A DNA stretch of 64,000 bases from Micropterix aruncella (GCA_944548615.1 OX155951.1:18359251-18423250), one strand, 5' to 3'. Shown: positions 11,036 through 22,663, numbered from the stretch's first letter. Made by a program: numbers and translations. Notes: generated by a model not told the origin, from the sequence alone.

Positions 11036-11929
11036 ACATGCCTCGCACCCTCTTCCCGCATTGCCTTGTAGCTCGAGAGTAAAGCTACTGGGTGGTATAC
11101 TGTGCTTTTAGCGTCATTTGGTCTCAAAAATGTAATTATGGAAAATGTTACGAAAATATCATATCATTATTCATAGCAGTCTAGATATAGGTATAAGTAT
11201 CGAAATAACTTGTAGAAGGATGCTTTCTGCTTTTTTGGTCAGTAGGTTTTCACTATCAGGGATCTTCTTCTTACCAAGCAATCTATTGCTTGCCTGTATA
11301 TCGAAAAAAAAACTATTTTGTGGAATCGACAGTTGCAAATTATGGGTAAATTTACACGATCCACGACATTGGCTGAGGCAGCGATGTTTCATCTGGCAAG
11401 ACTCAGCGCACACGCACAAATGGCGTAGGTGGGCAAAGTGATGTGTATTCGGTAAAATATTCAGTAACTGGAGTATATAGAATTGTAGTAATATTTTTTT
11501 AATGTGTTATTCCTATAGGTACTCTCGTACAAATGTATAATTTCATTCAAAAGGGTTTTACGACAGCATTTTTTTTTTACATTTTTATTTATATAAATAT
11601 AGAATAAAAGTTTACAATCATGACATAAATAATACAGCGTAGAAAAGAAAAAAATACTTAATCATTGTTTGCGAAGCAAAGAAAGTACAGATTTGATGGA
11701 TTTTATCAGCATTAATAGACCACAGTCTGTTCTGGAGTGATACCAGTGTTATATTTTTTACATATCTAGTTCACTTTTCTTTTTATAAATTTTCAATTAA
11801 AATAATGAAAATATTGACAACATAAGTTATAAAATTTGAAGAAATGGGACACGTAATTTTAGTTAGTAATGCGGTAATAATAAAAGGACAAAAGGATAAT
11901 TACCCACATAGGCATTATAATAAATAGTT
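11036..11929. other. Unassigned stretch
   Basis: Overlapping ORFs on opposite strands at 11145-11441 have no recognisable domain. Nothing else stands out. Confidence 0.35.
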
Positions 11930-12062
11930 CCATATATTTAAATACACACATATACATATTTAAATATATATATACACATACACACACACACACATATATA
12001 CATAAACGTACCTACCTATATTCAATATACACTTTATATATACGTACATATATAAATACACA
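11930..12062. repeat. TA/CA low-complexity tract
   Basis: An imperfect microsatellite of alternating purines and pyrimidines, with ATATATATA and a CACACACACACAC core, and TACATA interruptions. Confidence 0.8.
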
Positions 12063-12394
12063 AAAATAAATAGTTACAAAAACATTTCTTTATTATTTAA
12101 GGACACAATTTCCATGAGCTGCCTTTCGCATTTGCCTCTTCTTTTTGCACGTTACCATTTTGTGACCTCAGCTTTGAAAGCTGAGCTATTTTTATGTAGA
12201 ATAATCAAAACAATAACAATGCCATCTATTGGTAGCTAAGAATGATACAGCTGGGTATGAATGCCTTTAAAAGCCGAATCTCAAATAAACACCCGTTCCG
12301 ATTAATGTCAAGCTAGATACCCTTCGACATCATAATACTCATATACCTACCTACATAGGTATCTTCATAAGTACGCTGAATATTTGTCTCAAAT

Positions 12395-12675
12395 TATTTT
12401 TGCGGTTTCTTTGCCTTCATATTCTTTCGAGCAACGACGAAAGAACAAAGCAATATGAGTCGGCGACGTCGATTAAGCCGCGATTGCGGCGGTGGGCTCG
12501 CTTTTGGCGGGAAGATTGCCATCTTTGTCGGGCAGGCGGCGAAAATTGGAATCCCTGGGATTAGTCGGGGTTGGCGGTCAACCGCAACGCCCAGCGCCAC
12601 GTTGGTCTCACATACAAAGACAAGAGATATGAAACAATGGCGCACCGTAAAGAGATAAACCCCCATCGTCAAACG
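12395..12675. other. GC-rich patch with overlapping ORFs
   Basis: A locally GC-rich segment with open frames on both strands. The plus-strand ATG at 12455 gives 67 codons starting MSRRRRLSRDCGGG. No domain is seen, and both strands are open because of base composition. It may be a fragment of an unrecognised element. Confidence 0.3.
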
Positions 12676-13440
12676 ATATTTGTACTGCCAAAGAAACGTA
12701 ACACTGGTGCGGTAATGAGTATCATATTGATACTGACCGGTATATCTAATATTAGAATATTTTTAACAACGGCTAGATTATTTCTTTCTAACACAATAGT
12801 TGATCGATTTTGGCATGTTTAAAATCATTTTGAAATAGCAATCTTTGGTTTACTTACCTGTTGGTCACGCCGCCAGATAAAATATCACATCTACGGCATC
12901 AGCCGCTGGTGAGCCAGACTGATTCAGACCCGCAGAAAATACAGAAGCTCCTAAACTGTGCGCGAAATACATAAACCAAATAAGCCGCTAAAATGGCGAA
13001 TCCTTTTGTAACGAGTGTCATATATGTCGTGACTTCCAGATGGATCTCTCTGATGAGCGCATTTAATTACTAAAAAATATTCGGTCTCTATACAATAGGA
13101 AAGACCAAAAAACATTGCAAAATTTCAGGATATTCGGGTCAATAAATTAGGAACACACATGCTGTTCAGTAAGCCCTTATAAAACCCGACTATGCTTAAG
13201 CCGCAATCTTGTAAAATAACTGCGTAATTTTAAAATTTCGACGATAACTTCTCATCCGGTAGATATATCGTATAAAACTGACGGCTATAAAATATGTTCC
13301 CCTTTTGAAAAGCGATATTTTATATTCAATTTCATTTATGACAGGATTTAAAATTTTCTCTATCCGGTGATTAGAATCCCTTTATAATAGATATTGCAAA
13401 GATTAAAGCCAAAAAATCGTAATTAAAAAATCACGTGGAC
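12676..13440. other. Unassigned stretch
   Basis: No gene, RNA or repeat recognised. Confidence 0.35.
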
Positions 13441-13841
13441 TAAAGAAAATCCTGAAGCTATTGAAATAAGAAGAACCCCGAACTTCAATAGAGACAACGG
13501 TTACAAACTCTCTTCTACGTGGAACCCTCTTCTTAAAATGTTCCCGCCGCCGAACGCCGAACGCAACGACGTAAGACAGGATACAGGGAGTGTTGTGTGC
13601 AAGACGGATTTTCGAAATTCACGCCCTCCGAGCCCGGCCCCCCACCACCGTTATAACTTAGGCAGTGGCGGTAGCGGTATACGGCCTACCCGCAAAACAA
13701 CGGATTGACAGCTCTTTCAGTCAACCCTGGACAACGGCGGCTGCAACGTCACCGAAACGTCGGGTGCTACAAATTTCACGCGGTAAATTCGTTTCTATCT
13801 TATTTATAATGTCAAACAACCGCGATAGTCTTCGATTTTAT
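13441..13841 (+). mobile_element. 5'-truncated Penelope-like element, 3' end only
   Basis: About 400 bp that match the 3' end of the 41-kb PLE copy (42121-42509). It starts inside the GIY-YIG C-terminal coding part (frame reading IEIRRTPNFNR), runs through the hydrophilic tail, and ends in the terminal repeat with CCTATTTATAATGTCAAAC and TTCGATTTTAT. The endonuclease frame is recognisable, but its catalytic N-terminal half is missing, so the copy cannot be active. It includes the hammerhead-like motif at 13724-13765. Divergence from the 41-kb copy is low, so this insertion is younger than the minus-strand copy at 5.2-6.1 kb. Confidence 0.9.
13724..13765 (+). ncRNA. Hammerhead-ribozyme-like fold in PLE terminal repeat
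   Basis: Helix I is ACCC (13724-13727) with GGGT (13762-13765). An 8-base strand, TGGACAAC, follows, then helix II GGCGG paired imperfectly with the strand ending CACC. Next comes GAAAC and the GTC expected before a cleavage site (after 13761). PLE terminal repeats are known to carry minimal type-I hammerheads. Here the normal CTGANGA strand is not conserved, so activity is doubtful. Confidence 0.4.
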
Positions 13842-14914
13842 ATCATATAACATTGTATAAACGCACATGCAATTAAATAGTAACCCATTAATTTATTTGA
13901 TTCTAAAGAAACAGTTCGTTATCAGTGATTATTTTATTATTATTAATTATACGAGCCTATACGAGAAAATACATTTTTTATGCCCTACACAAAATACATA
14001 TTCCTACCACGGGTAGGTCAGTTATTGTTGCTCTATATATACATGATTTTGATATTATTTTGGTTTTAAACACAACCATCCTAATGACACCTACCCTCGT
14101 AGGTCTATTATTAAACCAAATATTACTTAATTAAATCCCTGTTATATATAACGTACGCCCTAGTTAAAAATATTAATATTAATGCCCTAATCTTGGGACT
14201 ACGCCAAAGCATTATCCAATGAGTTTTAAAATTGGGATATGTGGATGTGCTCGGCGACCTATAAAATATATAACGAACCTACAATATTGAGGCAAATTGT
14301 ATTATTGATAATTATTATATCGTTGACTGTTGCCCGTAACTTAAATTTTATGTAGATTACTACTCCATCGTTTTGCAACTTACTAATTGCGAATGATATC
14401 AATTAATTGTACAATCTATTTCGCTCCAAATATGCACGAATCTTTAAACTGCATATTTTGCGAAATTGTAATTTTTGCGATTACCTAGTGCCTATTTTTT
14501 TGGAAAAGAACTGACAGACTAAATCTTCGATTGATACCCAATAGAAAACTATACGATAAATATCATATCTAGAAAATAATTTTGAAACGGTAGAGAAAAT
14601 GTCAAACACTTTCGCATTCCATACACGAATCTTAATAGATAATCGATTAAAAATGGAGTCACCTCGTACACGAAATGTTTCCCTATCTATTCAAGAACCC
14701 CCCCCCACCTCTACCCCCTAGCACCCAACCCCTGGGCTATATGTTATTGACTTATCCATCTTTGTACTGGATGAAACTACAATGAAATAAAAAAGATACT
14801 ACCTTTTATATATTTTATGTCCTACAAATTCTCTCTATTTTTCTATTTATTATAATGTGACCTCTTTCAAATTCTTGACAAATTATTACACAATATGTAT
14901 AGGTAAATGGGATT
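13842..14914. other. AT-rich stretch without recognised gene
   Basis: Short low-complexity ORFs only. A C-rich run lies at about 14698-14730. Confidence 0.4.
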
Positions 14915-14922
14915 CTATTTGG

Positions 14923-16022
14923 CAGTGGCGGTCTCTTCATATAAGCCGAAAAGCCTGGCTTGCCTATACTTCCAAATTAACGATTAAATAAATTAATAAC
15001 ACAATTCGTAAAAAAAACAATTAAATAAATTATTTTGCTAGCGCTACTACTGCCATCTAACGCGCACAGCTCGCTCCACGCGAGAAAAAAACTGTTATCG
15101 ACAGGTGCGATAATTATCGACAGGGCGCGATTGCTGTTTCACTCGCACATATTGGGCTTTCAATGCGGCTTTCAAAATCAGTGTTCCTCTCATTCGCACC
15201 TGTGGCAAATTACGCTAAACAATATATGTCTATATACAACTTTTGTATCGGGAGTTAAGCCGGGCTTGCTTAGCCATGACGTTGAATGCGAACTGTGAAT
15301 GCGAACGTGTCAACAGAAAGCGCGACTTCATTATAATTAGTTTGGATTTAAATGTGCGAGTGACGTCGGGCTAATTTTTTATTGTGTAATTTCAATTGAT
15401 TTGTGGTTTTTAGTGCCTGATAAAATATGGAGGAAATTGTCCTTTGTGGTCAGTAATGTATTCTTATTATTTTGTTTTCTGACATATGTAACAACCCGCA
15501 GGACTGGGACGGGGATACGGTTTTAGCAGCGGAGAATTTTGAAAACTCGATGCGATCATTCCATTTAAATTTTTTCACCTTGTTTTCCGCCGAATTTTTG
15601 AAAAAGCTGAGAGCTTGTACAACATTCTTCAAAAATCACAAGTCGATGTGGGTTATAGGAATTAATGAAGAAAAACAAAATAAAGGAATTTCAGACTTGG
15701 TTACGTGTTGAATTTCAATATGAATTTGATCAAATTTATGAAAACAATCTACAAAATAACTCAGCACCTCGTTTGAGACGCAACGACGCAAGAGAGTCCT
15801 TTAAAGCCACTAGAGGTATGCGACTGCTGATAAGTATATGTTAAATTCTGTCTTGCAGTAGCATGCCTTCAGTGTGCTTTATTGAATGTACGACCCAAGC
15901 AGTAAATTTCAAACTGAAGATTAAAGAGTAAAGAGGTACCACTTTTTTACTATAAAAAGCGTAAAAAAACACAAAAAGGTATGTCGGGCTTGCCCTATTT
16001 ACGAACCCTGGGCACGCCACTG
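14923..16022. mobile_element. hAT-type DNA transposon, about 1.1 kb, internally deleted
   Basis: The element starts CAGTGGCGGTC and ends GGGCACGCCACTG, so the termini are short inverted repeats of the CAGTGGCG type common in hAT elements. An exact 8-bp duplication, CTATTTGG, flanks it at 14915-14922 and 16023-16030. Eight bases is the diagnostic hAT TSD length, so both boundaries are secure. At 1.1 kb it is far shorter than an autonomous hAT. An open stretch at about 15472-15711 has no ATG start and reads through NFENSMRSFHLNFFTLFSAEF. It could be leftover transposase but has no diagnostic motif that I recognise. Mobility would need transposase in trans. Confidence 0.88.
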
Positions 16023-16030
16023 CTATTTGG

Positions 16031-17371
16031 GTGCAACCCCGCAATATTTGAATTGCTCTCGAGCAATTTTTTGATGGGATTCTCGACCCTTTTCACCTAC
16101 ACAAATATGCCTTCGCCCAATATAAAAAGGGTTAAGCCTCAAAGCCATGTTTAAAAATTGAAGCTTTGGTACATATTATATAGACATAAAATCAGGATGT
16201 TTACATTTACTTCAATAAAGCCTCTATTGACCATCCTCAATTTGTTATTTATAAAAAATATAGACTATATTGTATGGCCTAAAATATAGGCGGAATTTTA
16301 AAATTTAACATTAACTAACAATGTCGAGAAGCACTGGTTTCTGTTCGCCTATGGAACATTTTCCGCCTTGAACTGTTAAGGAAGTGGAAAAAAGCACCGC
16401 AAAGTGGACCACAATGACATACTGCACTTTGCAGCCCTGAGAGTGCTGTTTAGAGAACCTAAGTATGGTAACTTAGGTAGGTAGAGAATACAGTCGGACT
16501 GAGAACACACTGAGACGACTCATCGGGACACACTGTATTCTTGACATTTGATAAGGAAAGTGTAGAGGTTATGAAATAACCAAACTACTTGCCTTGTGTT
16601 TCAATTATTGTTGGGTATAAAAGGAATTGGAAAAAAAACATTACTAATTACCGACCATATTAATTCTGAAAGGAAGATTTAGGTTCTAATGTTTTTGCTT
16701 TATCAGTATCAAATTAAATTCGAAATTATATAGTCTACTAGAAATGATGAATTATTTATCTTTACATGGTTGACTCTAATTTTATATTCTTTTCGCGAAA
16801 ATATTCTTCATGTATTTAAATATTTTTCGATTCTATATACAATATACAACCAGTCAGTAAACGAAATTAATCAACGACTTACAAGGATAGCTTTCGGGCC
16901 TAGTTCGTAATGTATGCTACAGAACAACGAAGCTAATGTTTTCAGTACAGTTTGTCCTATATATTCTACATTACAATCAATATATAGACCTTATAAATCG
17001 AACCAATTATGTTTGAATTAAGAAATAAAGAAACATCTGTTAACATTACTCGTACAACGGAGAAAACTACTTGAAAGATTGTGACTGTGAAGCGCAAAAA
17101 CGGAAGCTAAAGTTTGGGGAAATGTGATAGCGATATGTAAATCATAAATAAATCATCATGGTATGTATTCGCGGCATTGGGAGGTCAGCGGGTTTGGCTT
17201 ATACCAAAAGAAAGGACTCTAAAACAAAACAATATAGATGCTATAAAATGAAAACAGAATCGCCAACGACTATTAAACCTACGAAAGCCGAAAAAGTTAC
17301 TTTACTCTTATAAAATTGCCACCCGCTGAATTCTCTCGGCCTAGTACGGTAGGTAGGCAGTAGTACCAAAA
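16031..17371. other. Unassigned stretch
   Basis: No gene recognised. A small hairpin, CCTAAG with CTTAGG, lies near 16458-16477. Confidence 0.4.
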
Positions 17372-17535
17372 GGTTGACTCCTAGGGGAAACTGGCCCGCA
17401 GGCCAGAGTCTTACCCTGGCTCGCACTTCTGCGTGGAGGCCGCCGGATGGGTGTTCACCCGTGAGTTTGACCGACCCTGAACACATGGATCTTAGTGGCC
17501 AAACTGCAACAGGGCCCATTAGACACAAAGAACAG
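17372..17535 (-). mobile_element. Family A fragment A3
   Basis: A minus-strand fragment covering roughly the 5' 160 bp of family A. It is recognised by CGGATGGGTGTTCACCCGTGA and the CTGAACACATGG block, which occur in all longer copies. The 3' part with the hairpins is absent. Open frames across it on both strands reflect base composition. Confidence 0.75.
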
Positions 17536-17624
17536 GTCGGAAAAGGATTACCACGGACCGTGAGGACCGGATATTGATTCGAAAGTCTTTGAAAAATCAA
17601 AAGAAAACTTCTTTCGACCCCGCT

Positions 17625-18205
17625 GTTGCTTTGGTTAAATAAATTTGAACACCATTTAGTGCCAGGACAGCGAGAAGAAGCAAGGTAAAAGCCACTGAAA
17701 AAAAAACAAAAAATATTGGCTAGATTGGGCTGTGAGGCATCAACATTAGACAGAGGAGAATTAGTATTATATTGTGTGGTCTGACGAGTCAATTTTTAGG
17801 TAATTATAGCATTATCGATTTTCTGTAATAAACATGGGTTAAGTCATAGTAATAAAATGGTTTATCGTAAATAAAATACATATAATTATAGTAGAACTTT
17901 CTTCGAAAATATCAGATTTTTGGTAGTCCTTGTGATCTATATAAGGCGAAGAGTGGTTGAAGAATGCCTTCCCGAGTGCGTCATCACTGCGTTGAAACAA
18001 GCACGAGGCAGTATTGTCTGGGGTTGCAGGCGGCCGATGGAGTTGGTGAAATTCTTGTGTGGTTTATTGTGTGACCTGAAGAGGTTTTGAGAAAATCATG
18101 TGAATCTTCTGGACTGGCCAGCCAACAAAATATACGATACGGAATCAATCGGTAACATCGGAAGAAACTCTGAAAAATAGTTCAAAACACGAATGGCATG
18201 ATATT
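17625..18205 (+). pseudogene. Tc1-like transposase relic
   Basis: Separate frames hold recognisable pieces of a Tc1/mariner-superfamily DDE transposase. VWSDESIFR at 17774-17800 contains the first catalytic Asp (codon 17783-17785). ARGSIVWGC at 18001-18027 matches the conserved GGGSxMVWGC block. LDWPA at 18109-18123 matches the block before the last catalytic Glu. The QQDNDPKH-type segment with the second Asp is not visible and the DLNPIEN motif has decayed. Several frameshifts and stops separate the pieces, so no protein can be made. It lies between a family A fragment and a mini-PLE. Confidence 0.75.
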
Positions 18206-18237
18206 TCTATATACGTATTTTTACTAATTATTATATA

Positions 18238-18476
18238 GATAGAATAGAAAAGAATTTACCGCGTGAAACTTGTAGCAACCGGCGTTTCGGTGACGTTGCA
18301 GCCGCCGTTGTCCAGGGTAGACTACCCTGGACAACGGCGGCTGGACAAGAGTAGACTATCCTGGACAACGGCGGCTGCAAAGTCACCGAAACTTCGGGTG
18401 GTACAAATTTCATGCGGCAAATTCGTTTCTATCCTATTTATAATGTCAAACAACCGCGATAGTCTTCGATTTTATC
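18238..18476 (+). mobile_element. Mini-PLE unit 1 (inverted terminal repeat pair, no ORF)
   Basis: A 239-bp insert flanked by an 11-bp direct repeat ATTATTATATA (18227-18237 and 18477-18487). Its left part is the PLE terminal repeat in reverse, starting at the AGAATAGAAAAG end. Its right part is the same repeat forward, ending at TTCGATTTTAT. The centre is a perfect palindrome, GTCCAGGGTAG-A-CTACCCTGGAC, followed by a short tandem duplication of the GACAACGGCGGCTG block. No coding sequence is present. The left and right termini coincide with those of two other mini-units, at 40553 and 57964. Confidence 0.8.
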
Positions 18477-18563
18477 ATTATTATATATTATTACTTATTA
18501 TTATAAATTATTATTTATGATTACTATTATATATTATTAGTTATTATTATAAATTATTATATA

Positions 18564-18782
18564 CTAGCTGCGCCCAGCGGTTTCACCCGCGTGGTGATGG
18601 AAAATTGCGATAATGATGATACAAAACCATATATCATTATAAATTATAGCCTATGTGTTATTCTGATGTGTAAGCTATATTATTGTAAAGTTTCATCAAA
18701 ATCCGTTCAGTAGTTTTTGCGTGAAAGAGTAACAAACATCCATACATACATACAAACTTTCGCGTTTATAATATTAGTAGGA
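18564..18782 (-). mobile_element. Short non-autonomous Helitron
   Basis: Read on the minus strand it starts TCCTACTAATATTATAAA and ends GCGGGTGAAACCGCTGGGCG then CAGCTAG. It thus has the 5' TC and 3' CTAG termini of Helitrons, inserted between A and T. A short GC-rich terminal stem (GCG...CGC type) precedes the end. There is no Rep/helicase coding capacity in 219 bp. Confidence 0.75.
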
Positions 18783-18970
18783 TATTTTAACTTGTGTATA
18801 ATTGTAAAATTATTTTGGCGTAGTGTAAATTTTATTTTAACTTAATCTTATTCAGTTTTTCTTTGATTTTGTGAGTTATGTATATTATAATAATTTTTGT
18901 ATTGGTAATATCCTTAGAACAGGCTCTCCTAGTTAGGAGCAACACAGTCTTTGTTTAAGTGCCAACGGCG
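18783..18970 (+). mobile_element. Probable LINE 3' UTR fragment with AGTT-loop hairpin
   Basis: AACAGG followed by the hairpin CTCCT-AGTT-AGGAG (18926-18939) matches the arrangement in other LINE tails of this window. No coding part is visible. Confidence 0.35.
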
Positions 18971-19635
18971 TGTTTTTTTTGTAGACTAGACATATCAAGG
19001 GATAAATGAAAATAAATAGACAAGAATAAACAGTATGAAATTGAAGTCGAAATATCAAACTATTCTAGCGAAATATTGAACTCCTTCAAAAGATAAAACT
19101 AAATGGTTAATTTATGCAGATGTTGGCTGCGGGTCGCGATAAACTGCCGAGGTAAAGGTAATCGCTTTCGCCATCACTCCACCTGCACATATTACTTTAT
19201 CTATCCTCGGGCGACGTTAGGAGTGCAGATGAAATGGCGGCAGGTCGGCAGACATATGAAGGGATGTTCAACGTTCATTCCACTCATAGCAGAGCGCTTC
19301 TAGCGAGCTGCCACTTGCGAGACGGTTTCGAGTTTTACCGTAAGGGCGTAGCAAAATTTATTACATAAATTTTACATAAATTATTATAGGGATTGGGGAG
19401 AACGGTATAGAACGTCACGTTTATTGATTCGCTTGTTCGATAAAACTAGAAGAATAAATTAAAAATATTATACCAACCATATGGATCATACCTATCTCAA
19501 TTCTATATACGAGTAAAAGGCCCTTTTTTTTGGAAAAACGAGGACATGTCTCTATTCGATTTTTAAATTAGTCTTAAATTTCGATTTTTTCAATCCTAAG
19601 TTTCCTAGCGTTAATTTATAAGGTAATAAGAAGAC
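18971..19635. other. Unassigned stretch
   Basis: A GC-richer patch at 19120-19330 has no protein or repeat that I recognise. Confidence 0.35.
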
Positions 19636-19842
19636 AAGTAAAATATTAAAAGGAATATAAAACACAACTGCCGTTGCAAAAGTGAACTACTGTATTTATA
19701 ATTATTTTAATTGTGGTTTTTTAATCAAATATTTATGGCTTATGTATAAATCCATATAGATACATATATATTTTCGGAATGTACTCGGAATGGACATATT
19801 TATGGTAATTTATTGACATCTGGACATTTAGACAACTATTTA
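19636..19842 (-). repeat. Family G repeat, first half, split by a LINE
   Basis: It matches 45330-45515 (reverse) and 58550-58770 through AAAACACAACTGCCGT, AGTGAACTACTGTATTTATA and the TGGACATTTAGAC end. Similarity stops at 19842 and resumes at about 20823, so one family G copy was interrupted by the intervening LINE. Family G has no ORF. Its class is unknown. Confidence 0.65.
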
Positions 19843-20822
19843 GGGGTGGATGTGGTAAAACCCTGCTAGAGCCATTGCAAGTTGCGCAGAAATTTATATT
19901 AAAAATTATTCTACGTAGACCATATCGCCATCCCACTAATGAACTTTATAAGGAAGCTAAAGTTCTTGACTGTAGGCAACTTTTTCTAAAAACTTCCCTC
20001 TTAAGGCTATTTTTGGACAGTAACTCAAATTTAGGAATAATTCAGAACCGGCGACCAACGAGACAAGTTTTAGAAAATAGCTCAATAATACCCAGAAGGA
20101 AAACATCATTTGGACAAAGACATTACTCTTTCATTGCGCCGAGATTTTACAATCTGATCAATATGGAAATAAAAATGAACTTGACATTCAGGGAATTCAA
20201 AAATAAACTAAAGAAATGGTTATCGAATCATGACAGACTAACCATACATCAAATGTTAGAAATAATAGTATAATAAAACTTAGGTGCACAAATTATTAAC
20301 ATATTTTTAAACATATATGTTAAGTATATTTTAACATTGAACTAACTACCAAAAATTATTTGACTTTGACAATGAAGTATACTTTTTAGACTAGGTAATT
20401 TTATATTAATAAATATTAATGACCGTTTCTTCCTTTTCTCACATATAACTTTATTTATTTTATTTAATCGAATTTTATATGATATTTATTGCAGATTAAA
20501 TAATGGAATTGCATTTTATTTATTATATTATCTTTTAATAGTTTTTTATTATTATTATTTTTTTATTTTATTCTGAAGACCACATTTTAGGGCAATTTAG
20601 TGTCATTAGCTTTTTACTAAAACTTGTATATTTGTAAGCAACCAAGCAATCAAGCAATCTTGATTGTAATATTGGAGTCCTGTCCACCCTAGAACGGGCT
20701 AGTCCCAGTTGGGTGACAGAAACAAATAAGCAAAAGGTTAAGGGTTTGCCATTCGGTTCCTGTTATTTTTATAAGCTAATCAATGTTTCATAGTAATTAA
20801 TTCTTAAATAAATAAATAAATA
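19843..20822 (+). pseudogene. 5'-truncated LINE, C-terminal RT domain
   Basis: The frame opens at GCGKTLLEPLQVAQKFILKI and runs to a TAA at 20271-20273 (about 141 codons). It continues PTNELYKEAKVLDCRQLF, then FGQRHYSFIAPRFYNL, and ends in a lysine-rich FREFKNKLKKW segment. This is the typical C-terminal region downstream of the RT palm in Jockey/CR1-like LINEs, with no RNase H. A 3' UTR of about 500 bp follows, with the hairpin CCC-AGTT-GGG (20704-20713) and an (AAAT)n tail. The catalytic RT motifs are missing because of 5' truncation. Insertion split a family G repeat, so the LINE is younger than that repeat. The frame is uninterrupted, which suggests a fairly recent insertion. Confidence 0.82.
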
Positions 20823-21012
20823 AATTTACTTGATATTTAAACATTTAAGTGCCCTTTGACACTCGTAATAACATACGATTCTAACAATACCCCATTCTTC
20901 TAAATCGGTCAAGCATAAAGACGTCATGGTGTAGTAAAAAAACGGAAAACATACATAGATGAACCCTGAACACATTACATTCCTATCATTATCATAAAAA
21001 AATGTTGTCACC
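20823..21012 (-). repeat. Family G repeat, second half
   Basis: The continuation of the copy at 19636-19842, matching 45130-45310 in reverse and 58770-58930. Shared words include CTTCTAAATCGGT and CGATTCTAAC. See the first half for the class. Confidence 0.6.
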
Positions 21013-21843
21013 TTATATTCTTGTACCATTGATTATTTAGGGTATACGATCGCATAATGCCATAGTACGGTTTGACAGATAGGATTTTACTACAAAACGC
21101 AACGACTAAATGGCAAGCATATTTCCAAAAAAAAGGATTAGTTTATTTTTTTATTGTGATTGTGGTGTCGGTACTAAACATGGAGTTTTGCAATTATTCA
21201 GTGCGTCACAAACTGCTTTTAAGGCGTAGGTATATTTGTTTCATTCAAAACAAGACTGCGAATATAAATTAATTTAAACAATTACAAAAAAAAACATATT
21301 TTAATAAAAATACAAAATCAGTTAAGTTAGGTAGGTATTAAAAGGGTAAATTAGGTAGGTATTAAATCAGAATAAAATTTTGATAATCAATGATAACGAG
21401 AATTACTAATATATTATCATTATATAATTACTAAAAATACATGGTAGATAAAAGATAACCATAATGAGATTTGAAATCTTCTCCTATGTTTGATGTGGCG
21501 CCGTTGAGATGGCGCCATGAGATGGCGTTCTAAACGCACCTATAGGTACGTTATCCTATCTCGAAATAAAATAACAAGAATTAACAAATAGTATCTTAAC
21601 AAAGAAATTTTACATAATAGCTCTTATTATTATAATATTGTTTACATTAAACTGTTATTTTGTTATTAAATATACAGGATTTATTACGTAATAAATACGA
21701 ACTTTAACTTTCAGATAGACTAAGAGATGGTATTCTATTTCTCAGTATTACTTTTGGGATGTAATCAGCCTATGAAAAAATGCGTTAAATTGTAGTAATA
21801 ATTGCATGTTATTATAGTGATCATTGGTTTAAATTATTGGGAT
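21013..21843. other. Unassigned stretch
   Basis: A small direct repetition of GAGATGGCG near 21505-21530 and tandem GGTAGGTATTAAA words near 21330-21365. No gene. Confidence 0.4.
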
Positions 21844-21855
21844 TGTATAATCAAT

Positions 21856-22532
21856 TAACTAGAGTTGTCAACTACAGCGGGCGAGCCCGTCACCTCTGGA
21901 AGTTTTAACGATTAGTCGTTCTGTCTCCCTGACGTGAGCGCAGAAGACTAAGACAAAAACAGTCCACCATCAAGCTCCGCCACTAGCCGGTAAGAGGCCA
22001 ACGCCTTAACCGCGAGATAGCCAGGAATGCTACCCAGCGGGCTTACACTCACGCCCTTACTTCCAATTGCGACCAGATTACTCCAGTCTCTCGATTGGTC
22101 AAGAGTTCGAGGTCGCTTGCGCGGTCCTCTCCCTTACGAAGCGGTGAAACGGTGTATACGGAATCTATCGCGGACCACCGCATCCTTTGCCCGGTCGTTC
22201 ACCTAGGATCGGGTAGCCGATGGTCGTTTAAGAGCAGTCGCCTTAAGGTCCGCAACCACCCCCGCTCTATAGGAAACAGTACTGCTTCCAGACTCCCCCG
22301 ACTGTAAGTCAGAGTGCGCAATCGGTTGGCAATGCCGTACGGAGCGCAGACCGTCCAGGAGCGCTAGAAGATTGATTCCTAGGGGAAACTAACCCCGGCC
22401 AGAGTCCTATCCAGGCTCGCATTTCATGCGTGGATGCCAACGGATGGGTGTTGACCCGTGAGTGTGACCAACCCTGAACAGAATGGGTCATCGTGGCCAA
22501 CTCAGCATTAGGGCCCCTTAGCTCCCAAATCA
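21856..22532 (-). mobile_element. Family A retroposon, complete copy A4
   Basis: A full-length minus-strand family A copy of about 677 bp. Its 3' end is at 21856 and its 5' end near the GGGAGCTAAGGGGCCC block at about 22511-22526. A perfect 12-bp TSD, TGTATAATCAAT, lies at 21844-21855 and 22533-22544. All three 3' hairpins are intact on the minus strand. H3 is AGTT-GAC-AACT (21863-21873). H2 is ACGGG-CTCG-CCCGC (21877-21890), with the outermost pair lost. H1 is AACGA-CTAA-TCGTT (21907-21920). There is no poly(A) and no ORF. GC content is markedly higher than the flanks. Confidence 0.87.
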
Positions 22533-22548
22533 TGTATAATCAATCAGT

Positions 22549-22663
22549 CCAGTATAAAAAACATACTTATCAACTTTATTATAAATGGCCAAATAAATTG
22601 CTATTATTTACGCTGGACAATGCTATCAGCGCCGCCTGCATGCCGCCGACGAAAAAAGGTTTC
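22549..22663 (-). repeat. Dispersed repeat, pair with 9519-9640
   Basis: An inverted match to 9519-9640, including CGGCATGCAGGCGGCGCTGA and AATAGCAATTTATTTG read on the minus strand. It directly follows family A copy A4. Confidence 0.55.

Noticed and set aside
17241..17792. 183-codon minus-strand ORF
   Set aside because: It crosses a family A fragment and the antisense of a Tc1 relic whose real motifs are on the plus strand.
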